64,000 nucleotides of DNA from Enterobacterales bacterium (GTDB lineage: Bacteria; Pseudomonadota; Gammaproteobacteria; Enterobacterales; Enterobacteriaceae), in NCBI GenBank assembly GCA_015654925.1, contig JAATFX010000033.1, forward strand, positions 117,364 through 181,363. Reading direction: 5' to 3'. Shown here in pieces: positions 47,085-56,463 of the stretch. The notes under the pieces are model-generated. The model was not told the origin of the DNA. It saw only the letters and a program-made list of their open reading frames with translations, and made no database searches. Within the stretch, counting starts at the first letter, position 1. Each line of letters begins with the position of its first letter. The position numbers were made by a program, and so were the translations under genes.

Positions 47085-48107
47085 TCAGAACTGAATAACG
47101 CCTTTGATTAAATCGCGGTTATTAATCACCTCGCTTTCATAAATATCCGCCAGCGTGTCAAAGTTAAATCGGTGGGTAAGCATCCTTTCAGCCGATATTT
47201 TCCCCTCGGCCATTAAACGCCCGACTTTGGCGAAATCCTCGGGGGTAGCATTACGGCTGCCCATCATGGTGGTTTCTTTTTTATGAAAATCAGGGTCGGC
47301 AAATTGCAGATTGCCTTTAAATAAGCCGACAAACACAATGCTGCCGCCGTGGCGGATTAAATTAACCGTATTATTCATCGCGTGCTGATTACCGGTGGCG
47401 TCGATCACTTTGGCCGCCAGCATACCTGAAAATTGTTTGCGCAATTGCGGCTCGAAATCCGTTGCGCCCGGGTCCAATGTCGCCACTCCCAGCGTCTGCT
47501 CGACGTGCCGCCGGCGCTGTTCGCTGGTGTCGGCCACCACGACTTTCGCCCCGTCGGCGATGCCGATCGCCGCGACGCCCAGGCCAATGGGACCGGCGCC
47601 CACCACCAGCAGATGGTCTTTGGCCGCAACGGCCGCGCGGCGTATGGCATGGGCGCTGATGGCAAAGGGTTCAATCAGGGCGGCGGCCACCGGGTCGACA
47701 TCGTCCACGACCAGCAAATTACTGACCGGCACACACAGATATTCGCTAAAACCGCCGTCCTGATGCACCCCGATAACCGAGATATTTTCGCAACAGTTGG
47801 TGCGGCCGCTCCGGCAAGCGCCGCAACGCTGGCAGGCGACGTAAGGGATGACCGCAACCCGCTGGCCGGCATGCAGATTAAATACTTTGCTGCCGATGCC
47901 GACAATTTCTCCGCAAATTTCATGGCCTAAAATGCGCGGATAGCTGAAAAACGGCTGGTTGCCGGACCAGGCGTGGATATCGGTTCCGCAAATGCCGACA
48001 TACTTGATTTTAATCAGCGCTTCGCTGGGCGCGGGCAGCGGCTGGGTGCGCTGTTGATATACCAATTTGGTGGGTTCCTGGCAGACCAGGGTCTTCATGG
48101 TGGTCAT
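47085..48107 (-). CDS. lgoD: LgoD (YjjN), L-galactonate 5-dehydrogenase
   Basis: The 340-residue zinc-dependent medium-chain dehydrogenase has exactly the E. coli LgoD length and near-identical blocks such as GNQPFFSYPRILGHEICGE and GNQHAMNNTVNLIRHGG. The catalytic zinc site is Cys40 with His62-Glu63. The structural zinc lobe has cysteines between 92 and 106. The Rossmann motif is VVGAGPIGLG. It oxidises L-galactonate to D-tagaturonate with NAD. The ATG at 48107 follows AAGGAG. It is divergent from lgoR. Confidence 0.95.
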   Translation of the reverse strand: MTTMKTLVCQEPTKLVYQQRTQPLPAPSEALIKIKYVGICGTDIHAWSGNQPFFSYPRILGHEICGEIVGIGSKVFNLHAGQRVAVIPYVACQRCGACRSGRTNCCENISVIGVHQDGGFSEYLCVPVSNLLVVDDVDPVAAALIEPFAISAHAIRRAAVAAKDHLLVVGAGPIGLGVAAIGIADGAKVVVADTSEQRRRHVEQTLGVATLDPGATDFEPQLRKQFSGMLAAKVIDATGNQHAMNNTVNLIRHGGSIVFVGLFKGNLQFADPDFHKKETTMMGSRNATPEDFAKVGRLMAEGKISAERMLTHRFNFDTLADIYESEVINNRDLIKGVIQF

Positions 48108-48248
48108 AATATGCTCCTTGTGTAAGGTCGGAGCCTGTTATTCACCAAAACCACATACTGCGGGTGCGCCTTGAACTTTATTTGTGATAAAGGCCCGACA
48201 ATTCAGTTTTAAATTGGTTTTAAATAGATAAAAAGCAGGAAGAGCCCT

Positions 48249-49154
48249 ATGAGCAGAACGCAAAACCTTCGCCAGAATGTGATCAACCAGGTGATTGACG
48301 GCATTGCCCTGGGCCATATCAGTTCGCCGCTGCCGTCGCAGGCGGCGCTGGCCGAGATGTACAACATCAGCCGCACTACCGTGCGCCACACGCTCGACCA
48401 CTTGCTGGAGCGCGGGGTGCTGGAAAAAGCCGGCGAGTATTACAGTATCGTGCGCAAGCCCCTGGCAGCCGATGGTTTTAATTGCATCAGCCGGCCCCAG
48501 GACGAACAGACCGCCATTTTCGAAGGAGCGTTTTATCATATGATAAACCAGCGCCAATTGCGGGCCGGGGATACCTTTTCCGAACTGCAATTGGCACGCT
48601 CGGCCAATGTCAGGCCGGTGGTGGTGCGGGAGTTCCTGCTGCGGTTTTGCCGCTATAACCTGATTGAAAATACCCGGCGCGGCCAGTGGCGCATGAAAAA
48701 ATTCGATCAGGATTACGCTGAAAAGCTGTTTGAGCTAAGGGAAATGCTGGAAACCCATGCCCTGAATCGCTTTATGAATCTTCCCGCCGACGATGAGCGC
48801 TGGCTGCAAATCAAAGAGCTGCTCGACCGCCACCGCCATCTCAGGGACACCATTGCCGGCAATTACCGCACGTTCTCCCAGCTTGACCGCGATTTCCATG
48901 CGCTGATCCTTTCAGCCGCCAATAATCCCTTTTTTAATCAATCCCTCGAAGTTATTTCGGTGATTTTTCATTTCCATTATCAGTGGGATGAGGGCGACCT
49001 GAAGCAGCGCAACCTGGTCGCCATCGAAGAACATATGGCGATTCTCAGCGCGCTGCTTTGCCGTAACGATTTGAACGCCACCCGGGAGCTGCGCCGCCAT
49101 CTGGATACCGCCAAACAATCGATGATCAGATCGATAAACCAATACAGCGAATAA
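48249..49154 (+). CDS. lgoR: LgoR (YjjM), GntR/FadR-family regulator of L-galactonate genes
   Basis: The 301-residue regulator has an N-terminal wHTH region (SSPLPSQAALAEMYNISRTTVRHTL) and an all-helical FCD ligand domain (KLFELREMLETHAL, FSQLDRDFHALIL). It matches E. coli LgoR through its last residues SMIRSIN. It lies between lgoD (divergent) and lgoT (same strand, 346-bp gap) and is likely to act on both. The ATG follows AGGAAGAGC. Confidence 0.94.
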   Translation: MSRTQNLRQNVINQVIDGIALGHISSPLPSQAALAEMYNISRTTVRHTLDHLLERGVLEKAGEYYSIVRKPLAADGFNCISRPQDEQTAIFEGAFYHMINQRQLRAGDTFSELQLARSANVRPVVVREFLLRFCRYNLIENTRRGQWRMKKFDQDYAEKLFELREMLETHALNRFMNLPADDERWLQIKELLDRHRHLRDTIAGNYRTFSQLDRDFHALILSAANNPFFNQSLEVISVIFHFHYQWDEGDLKQRNLVAIEEHMAILSALLCRNDLNATRELRRHLDTAKQSMIRSINQYSE

Positions 49155-49167
49155 TCCATCGAAGCAA

Positions 49168-49219
49168 AAACGGCCTGGCGGTGTTTTTTTTCATAAAAAA
49201 CCGCCATAAAAAGCCGTTT
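49168..49219 (+). terminator. Nested inverted repeat downstream of lgoR
   Basis: An inner stem (GGCGGT with ACCGCC) with T8 in its loop lies inside an outer stem (AAACGGC with GCCGTTT), 14 bp past the lgoR stop. It probably ends lgoR transcription. The remaining 280 bp up to lgoT should hold the lgoT promoter; no clear box could be assigned. Confidence 0.55.
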
Positions 49220-49500
49220 AAAACCGATTAAGAACGGCAAAGTAATAGCTGTCCCACGATTTCGCCACAAAAATCCGCTGCCACGTTTTTCTCCCCGTTA
49301 CCCTCCCCTCAGCCAGCAATTTTACGCATGGCCGGGGCCGGCGCCCAGAATGTATTTCGCCGGCCCCACTACCGTTTGGTTTATGCGATATTTCCGCCGC
49401 ACTGAAATACCTATGCCGCGTTAAGGATAGGCAGGATTGATCCCTGCTGCCGGTTATCTAATAACGACATTATAACGAAGTGGCACCCAGGAGTGAGAAA

Positions 49501-50859
49501 ATGGAAAAGAGCAATATCGTGTTTGATCCCAGCACAGATCGGGAAAAACCGGCCGCGCAGATTATTCCAATACCTGCGGACGGCGTCCCGTTACGCTCCG
49601 CAAGAATAAAAAAGATTCAGACCACGGCAATGATTTTATTATTCCTGGCGGCGGTCATTAATTTTCTCGATCGCAGTTCGCTGTCGGTGGCCAATCTCAC
49701 TATTCGCGCAGATCTGGGCATTAATGCCACTGAAATAGGGATGCTGCTATCCGCCTTCTCCCTGGCTTATGGTATTGCCCAATTACCCTGCGGCCCGCTG
49801 CTCGATCGCAAAGGTCCGCGCATTATGCTGGGGCTGGGGATGTTTATTTGGTCGCTATTCCAGGCGAGCGCCGGCCTGATTCATAGTTTTACGCAATTTA
49901 TCCTGGTACGCATCGGGCTTGGTATCGGCGAAGCGCCAATGAACCCCTGTGGCGTCAAAGTGATTAACGATTGGTTTAACATTAAAGATCGCGGCTTGCC
50001 GATGGGCATATTCAACGCCGCCTCCACTATCGGCCTGGCGATAAGTCCGCCCATTCTGGCCGCCATGATGCTGGCGATTGGCTGGCGCGGCATGTTTATT
50101 ACCATCGGGTTGCTGGGCATCTTCTTATCGATCGGCTGGTATGTTTTATATCGCAATAAAACCAGTTTTGCCCTGAGCCGCAAGGAACGAGCCTATCTTA
50201 ATGCCGGCAGCGTCAGCGCGCGGGCCGAACCCATGAGTTTCAGGGAATGGCGGGGCTTGTTTAAAAACCGCACCATGTGGGGCATGATGCTGGGTTTCAG
50301 CGGCATTAATTATACCGCCTGGCTCTATCTCGCGTGGCTGCCAGGCTACCTGCAAAGCACCTATCACCTCAACCTGACCAGCACCGGTATGTTCTCATCC
50401 ATCCCGTTCCTGTTTGGCGCGGCGGGTATGCTATCCAACGGTTTCGTCACCGATTACCTGGTGCGCCGCGGCATGGCTCCGCTAAAAAGCCGCAAAATCT
50501 GTATCGTAGCCGGCATGTTGCTCTCCGCCGCCTTTACCTCGATAGTGGCGCGCGCCGATACCACCACCAGCGCGGTGTTGCTGATCGGTATGGCGCTGTT
50601 TTGCATCCATTTTGCCGGTACCTCCTGCTGGGGCCTGATTCATGTGGGAGTGACCTCGCGCATGACCGCCTCGGTCGGCAGCATTCAAAATTTCGCCAGC
50701 TTTGTGTTTGCCTCTTTCGCTCCCGTCGTTACCGGCTGGATCGTGGATACGACCCACTCCTTTAATCTGGCATTGACCATTTGTTCATGTGTGACGGTCC
50801 TGGGCGCCCTGTCTTATATTTTTATCGTGCGCGATCCCATTGTTGATAGTAAAAGTTAA
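49501..50859 (+). CDS. lgoT: LgoT (YjjL), L-galactonate MFS transporter
   Basis: The 452-residue anion:cation symporter-type MFS protein has about 12 spans. It is close to E. coli LgoT (453 residues) in blocks such as VINFLDRSSLSVANLTIR, DRKGPRIMLGLGMF and SRMTASVGSIQNFASF. It imports L-galactonate. The ATG at 49501 (MEKSNIVFDPS) has CAGGAGTGAG 4 bases upstream; a GTG-type extension of 7 residues is not needed. A terminator shared with aldB follows. Confidence 0.95.
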   Translation: MEKSNIVFDPSTDREKPAAQIIPIPADGVPLRSARIKKIQTTAMILLFLAAVINFLDRSSLSVANLTIRADLGINATEIGMLLSAFSLAYGIAQLPCGPLLDRKGPRIMLGLGMFIWSLFQASAGLIHSFTQFILVRIGLGIGEAPMNPCGVKVINDWFNIKDRGLPMGIFNAASTIGLAISPPILAAMMLAIGWRGMFITIGLLGIFLSIGWYVLYRNKTSFALSRKERAYLNAGSVSARAEPMSFREWRGLFKNRTMWGMMLGFSGINYTAWLYLAWLPGYLQSTYHLNLTSTGMFSSIPFLFGAAGMLSNGFVTDYLVRRGMAPLKSRKICIVAGMLLSAAFTSIVARADTTTSAVLLIGMALFCIHFAGTSCWGLIHVGVTSRMTASVGSIQNFASFVFASFAPVVTGWIVDTTHSFNLALTICSCVTVLGALSYIFIVRDPIVDSKS

Positions 50860-50870
50860 CTTCACCTGCA

Positions 50871-50893
50871 AAAAAAAGCCGGCTTACGCCGGC
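50871..50893 (-). terminator. Terminator of aldB (and weakly of lgoT)
   Basis: GCCGGC-N4-GCCGGC with T7 on the minus strand, 32 bp past the aldB stop. Confidence 0.85.
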
Positions 50894-50924
50894 CATCTTG
50901 TTTATGGCGATTGATTCACGCTGG

Positions 50925-52463
50925 TTAAAACAGCCCCAGCGGCTGGTCGGAGTAGCTGACCAGCAGGCATTTGGTCTGTTGATAATGCTCTAGCATCATT
51001 TTGTGCGTCTCGCGCCCGATACCGGATTGTTTATAACCGCCGAAAGCGGCATGGGCGGGATAGGCGTGGTAGCAATTGGTCCAGACGCGCCCGGCCTGGA
51101 TGCCGCGGCCCATTTTATAGGCGACATTGCCGTCGCGGCTCCATACCCCGGCCCCCAGGCCGTAATCCGTATCGTTGGCCAGCGCCAGCGCCTCATCCAT
51201 ATCTTTAAAGGTGGTCACCGCCAGCACCGGACCGAAGATCTCCTCCTGGAACACCCGCATGTTGTTTTTACCCAGCAGGATGGTCGGCTCCAGATAATAC
51301 CCCTCGGACAATTGCCCCTCCATCTGCTTACGCCGGCCGCCGGTGAGGATTTCAGCGCCCTCTTTTTTACCGATATCGATATAATTGAGAATGGTGTCCA
51401 TTTGACCCGAGGAGACCTGGGCGCCCATTTGGGTCCGGGTATCAAGGGGATTGCCGCTGCGAATGGCCTCAACCCGTTTTACCGCCCGTTCCATAAAGCG
51501 TTCATAGATGGATTCCTGCACCAGCGCCCGGCTCGGGCAGGTACAAACCTCGCCTTGGTTAAAAGCAAACAGGGCAAATCCTTCCAGCGCCTTGTCAAAA
51601 AAGGCGTCCTCTTTTTCCATCACGTCGGCAAAAAAGATATTGGGGGATTTGCCGCCCAGTTCCAGGGTAACCGGAATCAGGTTTTGCGTGGCATAACTCA
51701 TGATTTGCCGGCCTACTTCCGTCGAGCCGGTAAAAGCGACTTTGGCGACCCGCTTCGACGTGGCCAGATATTCGCCGATCTCGTTGCCCGCTCCGTTGAC
51801 CACGTTAAGCACCCCCGGCGGCAGCAGATCCCCGATGAGCTCCATCAGTACCAGGATCGACAGCGGGGTGAGCTTGGCCGGTTTTAACACGATGCAGTTC
51901 CCGGCGGCCAGGGCCGGGGCCATTTTCCAGCAGGCCATCAGCAGCGGGAAATTCCATGGGATGATTTGCGCCACCACGCCCAGCGGCTCATGGAAGTGAT
52001 AAGCGACCGTGTCGGCGTCGATTTCACTGATGCCGCCCTCCTGCGCGCGAACGCAGGAAGCGAAATAGCGGAAATGGTCGATCGCCAGCGGCACGTCGGC
52101 GCCGCTGGTTTCGCGGATGGGTTTGCCGTTATCCCAGGTTTCCACCGCGGCCAGCAGCTCAACGTTCTGTTCCATGCGATCGGCGATGCGCAGCAGAATA
52201 GTCGCCCGGGTTTGCACCGACATGCCGCCCCATTCCGCCTTGGCTTTATGCGCGGCGTCCAGCGCCAAATCCACATCGCCGGCGCTTGAGCTGGCGATTT
52301 CACACAGCGGCTGGCCGGTAATCGGCGTCAGGTTGACAAAATAATCACCCTTTACCGGGGCGACCCATTCGCCGCCGATAAAGTTGTTATAACGTGGTTT
52401 GAGTTCGAGCGGGTAACCATATTCGCCGGGTATCAGCCGGCTGGAAGGGGGATTGTGGGCCAT
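50925..52463 (-). CDS. aldB: AldB, NADP-dependent aldehyde dehydrogenase
   Basis: The 512-residue aldehyde dehydrogenase has the same length and almost the same sequence as E. coli AldB. The catalytic Cys lies in [15 protein letters not shown] and the general base Glu in [14 protein letters not shown]. The cofactor motif is FTGSTEVG. It oxidises acetaldehyde and related aldehydes in stationary phase. The product end YSDQPLGLF matches the family. In E. coli yiaY, selB and selA lie between aldB and yibF; here aldB and yibF are only 212 bp apart. Confidence 0.97.
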   Translation of the reverse strand: MAHNPPSSRLIPGEYGYPLELKPRYNNFIGGEWVAPVKGDYFVNLTPITGQPLCEIASSSAGDVDLALDAAHKAKAEWGGMSVQTRATILLRIADRMEQNVELLAAVETWDNGKPIRETSGADVPLAIDHFRYFASCVRAQEGGISEIDADTVAYHFHEPLGVVAQIIPWNFPLLMACWKMAPALAAGNCIVLKPAKLTPLSILVLMELIGDLLPPGVLNVVNGAGNEIGEYLATSKRVAKVAFTGSTEVGRQIMSYATQNLIPVTLELGGKSPNIFFADVMEKEDAFFDKALEGFALFAFNQGEVCTCPSRALVQESIYERFMERAVKRVEAIRSGNPLDTRTQMGAQVSSGQMDTILNYIDIGKKEGAEILTGGRRKQMEGQLSEGYYLEPTILLGKNNMRVFQEEIFGPVLAVTTFKDMDEALALANDTDYGLGAGVWSRDGNVAYKMGRGIQAGRVWTNCYHAYPAHAAFGGYKQSGIGRETHKMMLEHYQQTKCLLVSYSDQPLGLF

Positions 52464-52675
52464 GGTTTCTCCTTGACGCTATTATCTTACGGCGCCGTGC
52501 CAGTTCATCGCGAACGAGCCTGGCCGGCAAACGAACAGCGAACAATTGCGAACAACAGCGACACGCAGCCAGAAGCCGGTCTGAACGCTTATTATTAACG
52601 TTAGCCGCTGCCGTCGGCGCAGAACAGGCCGTTAGGGAGGGAATTTAAACTATTCGAGAAGCCTCACACTTTGGC

Positions 52676-53314
52676 TTATAACATTTCATTGGTATACAGC
52701 GCGGCCGCTACCGGCGGCGTCGTGCGGGCAAAACTGGCGCGGCTGAATAAGCGCTCCACCAGCGCCACCAGAGCCGGCCGGTCCACGCACCAGTTAGGCA
52801 TGATGCGCCGATAATTGATCGCGCCCAGCGTGCAGGCCACTGCGATATCGGCGAGCGTAAGCGCGGGGGTGTTCAGGCACTGCCTGTCGCGGGCATGGCG
52901 TTCCAGCGCATCCAGGCCCCGGCGGATTTTTTCACGCTGACCCAGCAGCACCTCTTCGTTTTGCCCGTCTGGACTGCGCCGGCACTCCCTGACAATGGCC
53001 ATCGTCGCATCCGTCACGCCGTCGGCCAGCGCTTCTATTTGCCGAACCCGCAGGGCGTCCAGCGGCTGCGCCGGCAACAGCCGCGGTTCTGGATAGGTCA
53101 ATTCCAGATACTGGGCGATAATAGGCGAATCGAAAAAGCTTTCCCCCCGTTCGTTTACCAGCGCCGGCACCTTGCCCAGCGGATTGACCGCCGCCACGAG
53201 CTCGTCCCCGGCCCACGGAGCGGCGCTGACCAATTCAAAGGCAATACCCTTTTCCAGCAATATCACGGAAATTTTCCGCACATAGGGGCTGGTATAGCTG
53301 CCTATCAATTTCAT
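52676..53314 (-). CDS. yibF: YibF, glutathione S-transferase family protein
   Basis: The 212-residue GST has an N-terminal thioredoxin-fold domain (MKLIGSYTSPYVRKISVILLEK, FDSPIIAQYLEL) and a helical C-terminal domain ending near the family motif CVDRPALVALVERLFSRASFARTTPP. It is close to E. coli YibF (202 residues); its substrate is not known. The ATG at 53314 follows GGAGGTG. An upstream in-frame start adds 7 residues and was rejected. Confidence 0.92.
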   Translation of the reverse strand: MKLIGSYTSPYVRKISVILLEKGIAFELVSAAPWAGDELVAAVNPLGKVPALVNERGESFFDSPIIAQYLELTYPEPRLLPAQPLDALRVRQIEALADGVTDATMAIVRECRRSPDGQNEEVLLGQREKIRRGLDALERHARDRQCLNTPALTLADIAVACTLGAINYRRIMPNWCVDRPALVALVERLFSRASFARTTPPVAAALYTNEML

Positions 53315-53385
53315 CGGTTCACCTCCGGTTGCCACTATCCGAACGGGCGGGCCTGGACGTTACGCCTCCATCACATCCGGCCAGC

Positions 53386-53994
53386 TTAATGGAAGGACAC
53401 GGTATTGAGTATACTTTTCACCAGCGCATTGTGCTCCTTGTCTGCGGCGGCGGGCGAAAGCACCTGCACGGTAATCACCCGATCGTGATAAGGCGTGATC
53501 AGCAGCGTGCCGATCATGGCATTGTCCTTCATCTCCTGTTCGGAATCGATGCGCAGGAATTTATGATCCCCGGCCATTACCGTAGTCTGGCCGGTTTTTT
53601 TGACATCCTTGAACTGCGTTTTCAGGCCGGACAGGGCGCCCTGGGCCATTTTGTTGAATGCCGATTCGCCGGTATCGTTGGCATCTCCGTTGACGGTACG
53701 CACGGTGCTGATGCCCACGACTTGCGAATGCCGACGGTTGGCGAACAGCTGAACCGCCACGCCGGTATCCTGGGGGGCCTTATCCTTCGGCGTTTGATCG
53801 ACGAATTCCTGCGGCAATTGCAGGGTAATCTTGCCATCGAGCAACGCGACGTTAAGCCCGTTGTGGATTTCCGCCACCGCCGCGGTGGACGCGGTAGCGG
53901 ACCCGGGGGCGGCATTCGCCTGGCCGGCGGCGGCCAGCGCCGCTACGCCCGCCAAGGCAATCGCCGCCGTAATCTTGAAATAACGCATGATCAT
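53386..53994 (-). CDS. DcrB-like periplasmic protein
   Basis: The 202-residue secreted protein has a signal peptide (hydrophobic ITAAIALAGVAALAAAG, cut after NA), a short Ala-rich linker and a DcrB/PsbP-like domain: LNVALLDGKITLQLPQEFVDQ, then VKSILNTVSF at the end. E. coli DcrB is a lipoprotein needed by phage C1 and affecting envelope stress. This protein has no lipobox cysteine, so it would be soluble. I chose the ATG at 53994 because AAGGA lies 8 bases upstream. Confidence 0.72.
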   Translation of the reverse strand: MIMRYFKITAAIALAGVAALAAAGQANAAPGSATASTAAVAEIHNGLNVALLDGKITLQLPQEFVDQTPKDKAPQDTGVAVQLFANRRHSQVVGISTVRTVNGDANDTGESAFNKMAQGALSGLKTQFKDVKKTGQTTVMAGDHKFLRIDSEQEMKDNAMIGTLLITPYHDRVITVQVLSPAAADKEHNALVKSILNTVSFH

Positions 53995-54197
53995 GTCAAA
54001 CATCCTTATAGCGATCGACAGAATAGCTTTTAGCATAGCCCTATTTTAAGCGCAGCGGTGGAGCCGATGCGCAATTTACCCCATGCCGGCTGCGCCGTTG
54101 ATGGGGACAAAAGGCATGCTACGATAATTTTGCAACGGGGCCCGTGGGGTAGAATAATGACTTATGGCTATTAGCCCCCAACCGTGAGTATACCAAC

Positions 54198-55034
54198 GTG
54201 AATAACATGCCGCCCCTTGAGGATACCGATCCGGCCACGCTGGCCGGCATTGCACGGCTGGCCGTACGCCAGCGCGGGCAGTTAACCCTGGAACAGCTGG
54301 ACTGGCTGGCCGAGGAGGTGCCGGTGGCGCTGGTCTATAACGGCATTTCCCACGTGGTGATGATGGCCTCTCCCAAGGAACTGGAAGAGTTCGCGCTGGG
54401 CTTCTCGTTATCGGAGGGGATTATCGATTCGCCACGGGACATCTATGGCATGGACGTGGTGCCGGCCTGCAACGGCATGGAAGTACATATCGAACTCTCC
54501 AGCCGCCGTTTTATGGGCCTAAAAGAGCATCGGCGGGCCATGGCCGGGCGTACCGGGTGCGGGGTGTGCGGCGTCGAGCAGTTGGACGAAATCGGTAAAC
54601 CGATCGCGCCGTTGCCTTTTACCCAGACCTGGCCCCTCGACCGCCTGGACCGCGCCTTGGCGCAGCTTAAAAGCGTACAGCCCATCGGCCGCCTGACCGG
54701 CTGCACGCACGCCGCGGCCTGGATCACGCCGGAGGGGGGCTTGATCCTGGGCTGCGAGGACGTGGGCCGCCATGTGGCGCTGGATAAACTGCTCGGCTAT
54801 CGCGCGCGGCAGGGAGCCACGCCCGGCGCGGTGCTGGTATCCAGCCGGGCCAGCTACGAAATGGTGCAAAAATCCGCCATGTGCGGCGTGGAAATTCTGT
54901 TCGCCGTCTCGGCCGCCACCGCCCTGGCGGTAGAGGTGGCGGCGCGCTGCGGCCTGACCCTGGTGGGCTTCAGCAAACCGGGACGGGCCACTATTTATAC
55001 CCATCCCGGGCGTATCGTTGACACCCAAAGCTAA
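54198..55034 (+). CDS. fdhD: FdhD, sulfur carrier for formate dehydrogenase molybdenum cofactor
   Basis: The 278-residue protein passes sulfur from IscS to the molybdenum bis-PGD cofactor of formate dehydrogenases. The sulfur-transfer cysteines Cys121 and Cys124 stand in [13 protein letters not shown], and further conserved blocks are TGCTHAAAW and [14 protein letters not shown]. Length matches E. coli (277). The start is a GTG at 54198 with a weak ribosome-binding site; the N-terminal 35 residues differ from E. coli. It lies 125 bp before sodA, as in several enterobacteria. Confidence 0.95.
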   Translation: MNNMPPLEDTDPATLAGIARLAVRQRGQLTLEQLDWLAEEVPVALVYNGISHVVMMASPKELEEFALGFSLSEGIIDSPRDIYGMDVVPACNGMEVHIELSSRRFMGLKEHRRAMAGRTGCGVCGVEQLDEIGKPIAPLPFTQTWPLDRLDRALAQLKSVQPIGRLTGCTHAAAWITPEGGLILGCEDVGRHVALDKLLGYRARQGATPGAVLVSSRASYEMVQKSAMCGVEILFAVSAATALAVEVAARCGLTLVGFSKPGRATIYTHPGRIVDTQS

Positions 55035-55058
55035 ACATGTTCTTTAAAAGGAACTTAT

Positions 55059-55091
55059 AAACGTTTTCATAAACGTTTAATTAACTATAAT
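55059..55091 (+). promoter_or_regulatory. sodA promoter region
   Basis: A perfect -10 TATAAT lies at 55086-55091. Two copies of the 8-bp palindrome AAACGTTT (55059-55066 and 55071-55078), 12 bp apart centre to centre, span the -35 region and look like a tandem operator. The -35 itself is poor, as expected for an activated or repressed sodA promoter. I cannot name the regulator. Confidence 0.6.
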
Positions 55092-55159
55092 GATCGGATT
55101 GCTTACGCGGCACTAACATTTATTCAGGGTGCCGCTCACCTAAAATGGAGAAGATTAAT

Positions 55160-55780
55160 ATGAGCTATACTCTGCCATCCTTGCCTTATGCTTACGACGC
55201 CTTAGAACCGCATTTCGACAAACAAACGATGGAAATCCATCACACCAAACATCATCAGACCTATGTCAACAATGCCAACGCCGCGCTCGAAAGCCTGCCG
55301 GAACTGGCCAGCCTGCCGGTTGATGAACTGATTCAAAAACTCGATCAGGTCCCGGCGGACAAAAAAACCGTCCTGCGCAACAACGCCGGCGGTCACGCCA
55401 ACCACAGCCTGTTCTGGAAAGGGCTGAAACTGGGCACCACGCTGCAGGGCGAACTGAAAACCGCCATTGAACGGGATTTGGGTTCCGTCGATGCATTTAA
55501 AGAAGCGTTTGAAAAAGCCGCCGCTACCCGTTTCGGTTCCGGCTGGGCCTGGCTGGTGTTAAAAGACGGTAAACTGGCCGTGGTTTCCACCGCCAACCAG
55601 GATAACCCGCTGATGGGCGAAGCCATTGCCGGCACTTCCGGCTACCCGATCCTGGGCCTGGACGTATGGGAACACGCTTATTACCTGAAATATCAGAACC
55701 GCCGTCCGGACTACATCAAGGCCTTCTGGAACGTGGTTAACTGGGACGAAGCGGCCAAACGCTTTGGCGAAGCCAAATAA
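55160..55780 (+). CDS. sodA: SodA, manganese superoxide dismutase
   Basis: The 206-residue enzyme has the E. coli SodA length. Metal ligands are seen as His27 (EIHHTKHH), His82 (NHSLFWKGL), Asp ([10 protein letters not shown]) and His in [16 protein letters not shown] and the [18 protein letters not shown] signature mark the Mn type. I chose the ATG at 55160 ([13 protein letters not shown]) with GGAGAAG 6 bases upstream; an ATG 15 bases earlier would put that site inside the gene. Confidence 0.97.
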   Translation: MSYTLPSLPYAYDALEPHFDKQTMEIHHTKHHQTYVNNANAALESLPELASLPVDELIQKLDQVPADKKTVLRNNAGGHANHSLFWKGLKLGTTLQGELKTAIERDLGSVDAFKEAFEKAAATRFGSGWAWLVLKDGKLAVVSTANQDNPLMGEAIAGTSGYPILGLDVWEHAYYLKYQNRRPDYIKAFWNVVNWDEAAKRFGEAK

Positions 55781-55820
55781 GTTACGGCCGAACCCGCGCC
55801 CGCCGTTGGCGCTGAAGCGT

Positions 55821-55848
55821 AAAAACCATCCCGCGGGATGGTTTTTTT
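55821..55848. terminator. Bidirectional terminator between sodA and mtlR
   Basis: AAAAACCATCC-CGCG-GGATGGTTTTTTT, 40 bp past sodA and 9 bp past mtlR. Confidence 0.93.
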
Positions 55849-55856
55849 ATGGGGGA

Positions 55857-56405
55857 TTATCTTAGCAGGAGCTTATCGGTGAACGCTTTTTTGGCGCTGA
55901 TACGCACCAGGTATTCCGTCGTCGACAGCACCATGGTGGAGCGCACAATCTGCTGGTAACGCTGCTGCTGCATCCTGACCAGGGCGTCATCCGCCGGCGC
56001 GCGGGAAAATACCGGTAACGGAGGGAGGGCCGTAACGCAATGCAGTTCGCTGAACGGGCCCAGAATCTCATCGTCGGTAAAACGGTACTCTTTGGGATCG
56101 TCTTGCAACGCCTCATGCAGGGCCATCAATAATTCAGCGTCTTCATATTCGTGACGGCTGATAACGCCCAGGGCATATACCAGCTTCAGTCGAACCGGCA
56201 GTTCGCCCAACGGCCCGGCGCCGACCAACAACGGTTCCACGGCATACTTGACCGCGTAATCATCCTTGCGAAAGATCTGCAATACCAGTATATCGACCGC
56301 TTCGGTTAGCAACTCCACCGCCGCGCCCATCAGATCCCTGACCGTTGTCCCTGCGTTAAGCTGTTCGAGAACCTGGTTTTCGTACAGTTGAGTATTTTCC
56401 GTCAT
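55857..56405 (-). CDS. mtlR: MtlR, mannitol operon repressor
   Basis: The 182-residue all-helical protein is of the MtlR/FumE family. Strong matches to E. coli MtlR (195) include VELLTEAVDILVLQIFRKDDYAVKYAVEPLL in part, TDDEILGPFSELHCVTALP and QRYQQIVRSTMVLS. It represses mtl expression, though it lacks a classical HTH. The ATG at 56405 is used here; TTG and GTG codons just upstream are less likely, and all have a weak ribosome-binding site. It is the third gene of mtlADR, 58 bp after mtlD. Confidence 0.93.
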   Translation of the reverse strand: MTENTQLYENQVLEQLNAGTTVRDLMGAAVELLTEAVDILVLQIFRKDDYAVKYAVEPLLVGAGPLGELPVRLKLVYALGVISRHEYEDAELLMALHEALQDDPKEYRFTDDEILGPFSELHCVTALPPLPVFSRAPADDALVRMQQQRYQQIVRSTMVLSTTEYLVRISAKKAFTDKLLLR

Positions 56406-56463
56406 CACCAAACACCATGTAAAATCCGGCAGCGAGGCGATCCTCGCCCCCGGGTCTCAATCG

